Below, piece after piece: positions 59,322 through 64,000 of a DNA stretch of 64,000 bases. The stretch lies in the NCBI GenBank assembly GCA_034931985.1, contig JAYGHB010000103.1, forward strand, positions 1 to 64,000, read 5' to 3'. Below the pieces are notes generated by a model. The model made no database searches. It saw nothing but the letters and a program-made list of their open reading frames with translations, and was not told where the DNA came from. Origin of the DNA: Halotia wernerae (lineage in GTDB: Bacteria > Cyanobacteriota > Cyanobacteriia > Cyanobacteriales > Nostocaceae). How positions within the stretch are numbered: position 1 is the first letter of the stretch; each line of letters begins with the position of its first letter. A program made the translations under genes and the position numbers.

Positions 59322-62300
59322 GATTGAAGATATTTATGAACTTTCACCGATGCAGCAAGGTTTGCTGTTTCACACCTTAACGGCTCCCAATTCGGGTACG
59401 TATTTTGAGCAATTAAGTTGCACCTTGCAAGGAGAATTTAATGTTGCGGCTTTTAGGCAAGCTTGGCAACAAGTCGTAGATCGCCACCCGATTTTGCGTA
59501 CCGCCTTTTATTGGCAAGGCTTAGAGCAACCTTATCAAGTAGTTCATTGCCAAGCGACATTGCCTTACGAACAGCTAGACTGGCGCGACTTATCTGCACA
59601 GGAACAACAAACACAATTAGAAGAACTTTTAGTGAGCGATCGCCAGCGTGGTTTTGAACTGTCGCAACCAACCTTACTCCGCCTCACCTTAATTCAACTA
59701 ACTGACGACACCCATCAATTTATTCGCAGTCATCACCACATCCTACTAGATGGTTGGTCTTGGTCTATCCTTTGGGAAGAAGTTCATCTCATATACCAAG
59801 CTTTATGTCAAGGTAAAGATATCAACTTAGCACCAGTCTTGCCCTTTCGAGACTACATTACTTGGCTACAGCAGCAAAACTTAGCTGGTGCAGAGACATT
59901 TTGGCGGCAAAAACTTAAAGGCTTTACTGCGCCAACAAAGTTGATGTTAGATCAAATTCCTAATAGTCTACCCAGCCTGGGTGAAGATTTTGACAATCAA
60001 CATATCTTTCTATCGCAGTCCTTAACAAATGCCTTACAGTCTTTAGCCCGTAGGCATCAGCTAACATTGAATATCCTCATCCAAGGAGTTTGGGCTGTTT
60101 TATTAAGCCGCTATAGTGGTGAGCAAGATATAGTTTTTGGTGCTACATCTTCTGGTAGACCGCCCGAATTACCAGGAGTAGAATCAATAGCTGGATTATT
60201 TCTCAACACTTTGCCGCTACGAGTCGAAGTATTGCCAGAAGCTTCACTGTTAAATTGGTTCAAGCAGCTGCAAACAGAACAAATAGAAACACGTCAGTAT
60301 GAATACAGTGCGCTATCACAAATTCAGCGTTGGAGCGAAATTTTACCTGGTCTACCTTTATTTGAGAGTATTGTAGTTTTCAATAACTTTCCCTTAGATC
60401 AAGCCAGATGGAAATTAGGGGAAAGCATTGGCTCTAGTAATTATCGCTCCTTTGAAAAAACCAACTATCCCCTCACCTTCACAGTAGTACCGGGTTCACA
60501 AATAAAACTAGATATTGGCTATGATACCCGTCGCTTTAGCGCTGCGACTGTTGCGCGATTTTTAGAACATATCCAATCTTGGCTAGAAAACATTGTTACT
60601 AATCCCCAGGGGCGACTGCTTGACTTGCAGCCTGTTACAGATAAAGAAAGATATCAAATACTACAAGAATGGAATAATACTACAACTGAATATCCACAAG
60701 ACAAATGCATCCATCAGTTGTTTGAGGCGCAGGTAGAAAAAACACCAGATGCTATTGCAGTTGTCTTTGAAGAGCAATATCTAACTTATAGCCAACTAAA
60801 TCAGCAAGCCAACCAATTAGCACATTATTTGCAAAAATTAGGTGTTAGGCCAGAGTTATTAGTTGCGATTTGTGTAGAGCGATCGCCGTTAATGCTCATT
60901 GGAATTTTAGCGATTCTCAAAGCCGGTGGTGCTTATGTTTCTCTTGACCCCGATTATCCCCAAGAACGCTTGGGCTTTATGTTATCAGATGCACAAGTGC
61001 CAGTGTTGCTTACACAGGAATCTGTCTTGGCAAAGCTTCCAAATACTCAAGCAAAAGTTATATGTATAAATAATACAGAGTTAATAGCACAGCGATCGCA
61101 AAATAATCCTGTTAATCAAAGCAAGCTGGAAAATTTAGCCTATGTGATCTATACATCCGGATCTACTGGTAAACCCAAAGGGGTAATGATTGAACATAGG
61201 TCATTGGTGAACTACACGCAAGCAGCTATTGAGGAATATGAAATAAGTTTCAGCGATCGCATCCTACAATTTGCCTCAATTAGCTTTGACGCAGCCGCCG
61301 AAGAAATTTTTCCTTGTTTAGTACAGGGAGCAACCTTGGTACTACGAACTGATGAAATGTTAAATTCAGTACCTACTTTTTTAGAAGAATGTCAACAACA
61401 ATCACTGACTGTATTAGATTTACCTACTGCTTTTTGGCAGCAATTAACTTCTGAATTACCTGCACTCAGATTAACTTTACCGCCATCTCTACGATTAGTT
61501 ATTATTGGTGGTGAAAAAGCTCTACCAGATAAAGTATCTACTTGGCAACAGTGTGTAGATTCAAAAGTAAAGCTAGTCAACAGCTACGGACCAACAGAAG
61601 CCACAGTAGTGGCCACAACTTGCGATTTATCAGCACAAAATTTTACCAAAGAAATACCCATTGGAAAGGCTATTGCCAATATTCAAACTTATGTTTTAGA
61701 CCGATACTTGCAACCAGTTCCGATTGGTGTATCTGGTGAATTATATATTGGCGGTACAGGTGTAGCACGGGGTTATCTCAATCAACCCCAATTAACATCT
61801 GAAAAATTTATCCCTAACCCATTTAGCTTAAAAGCTAATTCTCGCCTCTACAAAACAGGAGACTTAGTACGCTACCGCAGTGATGGTAATATTGAAATTA
61901 TTGGTCGGGTAGATCACCAAGTAAAAATTCGCGGATTCCGAATTGAGTTAGGAGAAATTGAAGCGGTACTTAGCCAACACCCAGCCGTACAAGCATCTAT
62001 AGTTATTGCTGAAGAACAGCGACTAGTTGCTTATTGGGTGGCAAAACAACAACCTCTACCTGCAATTAGTGAATTGCGCCACTTCCTCGGACAGAATTTG
62101 CCCCAGTATATGATTCCGGCTACATTTTTGCAGTTAGCAACCCTACCACTGACACCAAATGGCAAAGTAGATAGAAAAGCATTGCCAGCACCCGATTACG
62201 TTAGGTCAGAATTAGGCAAACAGTTTATAGCTCCCCGTAACCCAATAGAAATCAAATTAGCCCATATTTGGGCAGAAGTTTTGCGTTTAGAACAAGTGGG

Positions 62301-63903
62301 GATTGAAGACAACTTCTTTGAGTTGGGTGGAGATTCAATTTTAACTATTCAGATAGTTGCCAAAGCTAACCAAGCAGGTTTACGACTGACTGCAAAACAG
62401 TTATTTCAGTACCAAAATATTGCTGAATTAGCTGTGGTCTGTCTTACTACTGAGGAGACTACACAAGCCGAGCAAGAGATTGTTACAGGTTTAGTACCTC
62501 TAACACCCATCCAACATTGGTTTTTCCGTCAAAATTTACCAGAGTCGCACCATTACAACCAAGCTGTTTTATTGGAAGTTCAACAAGCGATCGCTCCAGA
62601 TCTGTTAAGCCACAGTATACAGCATTTATACATCCATCACGATGCCCTGCGGCTACGGTTTGAGCAAACCGAGTCTGGCTGGCAGCAGGTAATAGCACCA
62701 CCGGAAATAGAAGTAACGTTGACACGATTCGATTTTTCTACACTACCAGCAGGAGAACAACAGCCAGCTATAGAAGCAGCAGCTACCAAATTACAAGCAA
62801 CTTTCGATTTGTCCAGTGGACTTTTAATTAAAGTAGCATTGTTTGATTTGGGTACTCATCAGCCAAGCCGTTTATTGATTATTATCCATCACTTAGCTGT
62901 AGATGGTGTTTCTTGGCGAATTTTGCTGGAGGATTTACAAACAGTTTATCAGCAGTTTAGTCAAGGCAAAACTGTTGAGTTACCAGCAAAAACTACTTCC
63001 TTTAAACAATGGTCATATCATTTACAGGAGTATGTAAAATCAGAAGCCTTAGCGCCAGAACAGCATTACTGGTTAACTTTGTCTCAAAAGGAAATGTTCG
63101 CTCTGCCAATCGATTATCTTAATGGAGAAAACACAGAAAACTCTAAAGATATCGTATCAATAGAATTAAATGTCCAAGACACTCAAGCACTCTTAAAAAA
63201 AGTGCCACAAGCATATAACACTCAAATTAATGATGTGTTGTTAACGGCACTGGGGCAAACTTTTGTTCATTGGGCTGGAAATCAATCTTTATTAGTAGAA
63301 TTAGAAGGTCATGGACGCGAAGAAATTTTCGATAATGTAAATTTATCCCGTACCATTGGTTGGTTTACAAATATCTTTCCAGTCCACATCGATTTAGAAG
63401 CAGCTTTAGACCCAGGGACAGCTTTAAAGATAGTCAAAGAAGAACTGCGAAGTATTCCCAATCGAGGTATTGGTTATGGAGTAATGCGCTATTTAAGTCA
63501 TGATCAAAAAATAACAGAAATGCTGAATAGTATCCCCAAAGCTGAAGTACTTTTTAATTACTTGGGTCAGTTTGACCAGACATTTTCTCAGTCTTCTTCG
63601 TTTAAGTTTGCTCAAGAATCTAGCGGATTAACTCTGAGCCGGCGAGGTCTAAGGAGCCATCTTTTAGAAATCAACGCTTTGATAACTAACAGCAAGTTAC
63701 GAGTGGATTGGGCTTATAGCAAAAATCTTCATCGTCAAACTACAGTCACATCTCTAGCCGAAAAATTTAAGGAAGTGCTGTGTGAACTCATTGCTCATTG
63801 TCTATCTCCAGAAGCTGGGGGTTATACTCCTTCAGACTTTCCTGATGTAATGCTTGATGAAAATCAATTAGAAAAAGTTCTCGCTGAAATGGGTTTAGGT
63901 TAG
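59308..63903 (+). CDS. NRPS C-A-PCP-E, adenylation pocket DAEDIGSVV
   Basis: About 1531 residues. The C domain starts EDIYELSPMQQGLLFHTL, the form used after epimerised donors, with HHHILLDGWS. The A domain (YVIYTSGSTGKPKG) gives pocket residues from ISFDAAAEEIF, TVLDLPTAFW, VIIGGEKAL and NSYGPTEATVVATT: D-A-E-D-I-G-S-V-V. Two extra acidic positions suggest a basic side chain such as Lys or Orn, but I cannot match the code exactly. Carrier LGGDSILTIQ (Ser near 1010) precedes an E domain with canonical HHLAVDGVSW and FNYLGQF. The ATG at 59308 follows GGAGG at ideal spacing; the gene start overlaps the end of the PKS-T-E gene, so the two are coupled. Confidence 0.9.
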   Translation: MEIDKIEDIYELSPMQQGLLFHTLTAPNSGTYFEQLSCTLQGEFNVAAFRQAWQQVVDRHPILRTAFYWQGLEQPYQVVHCQATLPYEQLDWRDLSAQEQQTQLEELLVSDRQRGFELSQPTLLRLTLIQLTDDTHQFIRSHHHILLDGWSWSILWEEVHLIYQALCQGKDINLAPVLPFRDYITWLQQQNLAGAETFWRQKLKGFTAPTKLMLDQIPNSLPSLGEDFDNQHIFLSQSLTNALQSLARRHQLTLNILIQGVWAVLLSRYSGEQDIVFGATSSGRPPELPGVESIAGLFLNTLPLRVEVLPEASLLNWFKQLQTEQIETRQYEYSALSQIQRWSEILPGLPLFESIVVFNNFPLDQARWKLGESIGSSNYRSFEKTNYPLTFTVVPGSQIKLDIGYDTRRFSAATVARFLEHIQSWLENIVTNPQGRLLDLQPVTDKERYQILQEWNNTTTEYPQDKCIHQLFEAQVEKTPDAIAVVFEEQYLTYSQLNQQANQLAHYLQKLGVRPELLVAICVERSPLMLIGILAILKAGGAYVSLDPDYPQERLGFMLSDAQVPVLLTQESVLAKLPNTQAKVICINNTELIAQRSQNNPVNQSKLENLAYVIYTSGSTGKPKGVMIEHRSLVNYTQAAIEEYEISFSDRILQFASISFDAAAEEIFPCLVQGATLVLRTDEMLNSVPTFLEECQQQSLTVLDLPTAFWQQLTSELPALRLTLPPSLRLVIIGGEKALPDKVSTWQQCVDSKVKLVNSYGPTEATVVATTCDLSAQNFTKEIPIGKAIANIQTYVLDRYLQPVPIGVSGELYIGGTGVARGYLNQPQLTSEKFIPNPFSLKANSRLYKTGDLVRYRSDGNIEIIGRVDHQVKIRGFRIELGEIEAVLSQHPAVQASIVIAEEQRLVAYWVAKQQPLPAISELRHFLGQNLPQYMIPATFLQLATLPLTPNGKVDRKALPAPDYVRSELGKQFIAPRNPIEIKLAHIWAEVLRLEQVGIEDNFFELGGDSILTIQIVAKANQAGLRLTAKQLFQYQNIAELAVVCLTTEETTQAEQEIVTGLVPLTPIQHWFFRQNLPESHHYNQAVLLEVQQAIAPDLLSHSIQHLYIHHDALRLRFEQTESGWQQVIAPPEIEVTLTRFDFSTLPAGEQQPAIEAAATKLQATFDLSSGLLIKVALFDLGTHQPSRLLIIIHHLAVDGVSWRILLEDLQTVYQQFSQGKTVELPAKTTSFKQWSYHLQEYVKSEALAPEQHYWLTLSQKEMFALPIDYLNGENTENSKDIVSIELNVQDTQALLKKVPQAYNTQINDVLLTALGQTFVHWAGNQSLLVELEGHGREEIFDNVNLSRTIGWFTNIFPVHIDLEAALDPGTALKIVKEELRSIPNRGIGYGVMRYLSHDQKITEMLNSIPKAEVLFNYLGQFDQTFSQSSSFKFAQESSGLTLSRRGLRSHLLEINALITNSKLRVDWAYSKNLHRQTTVTSLAEKFKEVLCELIAHCLSPEAGGYTPSDFPDVMLDENQLEKVLAEMGLG

Positions 63904-63915
63904 GAGAAAAATGCC

Positions 63916-64000
63916 ATGAATAAGAAAAATATTGAAGCTATTTATCCATTGTCTCCAACCCAGCAAGGGATGTTATTTGAGACTTTATTTGCTCCCAATT
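63916..64000 (+). CDS. Next NRPS, N-terminal part (continues past the window)
   Basis: After TAGGAG, an ATG at 63916 opens MNKKNIEAIYPLSPTQQGML followed by FETLFAPN, the start of another condensation domain of the type that accepts epimerised donors, matching the E domain that ends the preceding protein. The frame is open to the last base of the window. An ATG at 63911 is followed at once by a stop and is not used. The assembly line therefore has at least one more module beyond this window. Confidence 0.85.
   Translation, partial: MNKKNIEAIYPLSPTQQGMLFETLFAPN

Noticed and set aside
1..64000. CRISPR arrays, tRNA or rRNA genes
   Set aside because: I looked for regularly spaced repeats and cloverleaf-like or rRNA segments and saw none; a dedicated scan (tRNAscan, CRISPR finder) would settle it.

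Overview
The window comes from a filamentous, Nostoc/Anabaena-type cyanobacterium. Evidence is the very frequent GCGATCGC (HIP1-like) octamer, the low GC, the short interspersed palindromic repeats and GC-rich short tandem repeats, and AMIN domains on TonB-dependent receptors. It splits into a plasmid/phage-like accessory stretch with transposon debris on the left (about 1-8,150) and a large iron-acquisition and siderophore locus on the right (about 8,175-64,000).

Left part. A truncated AlkB-like gene is followed by a compact leftward cassette: an XRE regulator, three small unknown or coiled-coil proteins overlapping or abutting head to tail, and an HNH protein. Rightward genes encode a SAP/SWIM zinc-finger protein, a Gp157-like phage protein, an LPD29-like protein and a short plasmid-type protein. 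A ribbon-helix-helix regulator and two small unknown genes lie among them. Two of the rightward genes share the same kind of leader hairpin. A complete DDE insertion sequence (6069-7572), a broken transposase start and an IS6-like miniature element close this part.

Middle part (8,175-31,212). This is a complete iron/siderophore transport set: an inner-membrane FecCD-type importer (two permeases plus ATPase), a secreted penicillin-acylase-family protein of the PvdQ/AHL-acylase type, FetAB-type iron efflux, a sucrase/ferredoxin-like protein, a two-gene ABC exporter with one degenerate ATP site, a DUF1636 protein, two siderophore-binding proteins, two TonB receptors, and a PchR-like AraC regulator whose 5' end carries a stop codon and a frameshift. 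Promoters of these units carry a recurrent TTCTCAAT-type motif resembling a cyanobacterial Fur box.

Right part (31,867 to the window end). This is a rightward NRPS/PKS assembly line: FAAL-ACP-C-A(Thr)-PCP; a TauD-like dioxygenase; KS-AT-KR-ACP; a MupA-type luciferase-like monooxygenase; C-A(Ser)-PCP-C; a SyrP-like dioxygenase; degenerate C-A(Asp)-PCP; KS-AT-KR-T-E; C-A(basic residue?)-T-E; and the start of another NRPS that runs off the window. A fatty acyl starter, an aspartate module beside a SyrP-like hydroxylase, and a full iron-transport set point to a beta-hydroxyaspartate lipopeptide siderophore related in logic to the cyanochelins. The exact module order, the PKS-T-E protein and the fourth adenylation pocket look distinctive. 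The acylase may trim an acylated precursor, as PvdQ does for pyoverdine, but that is inference.
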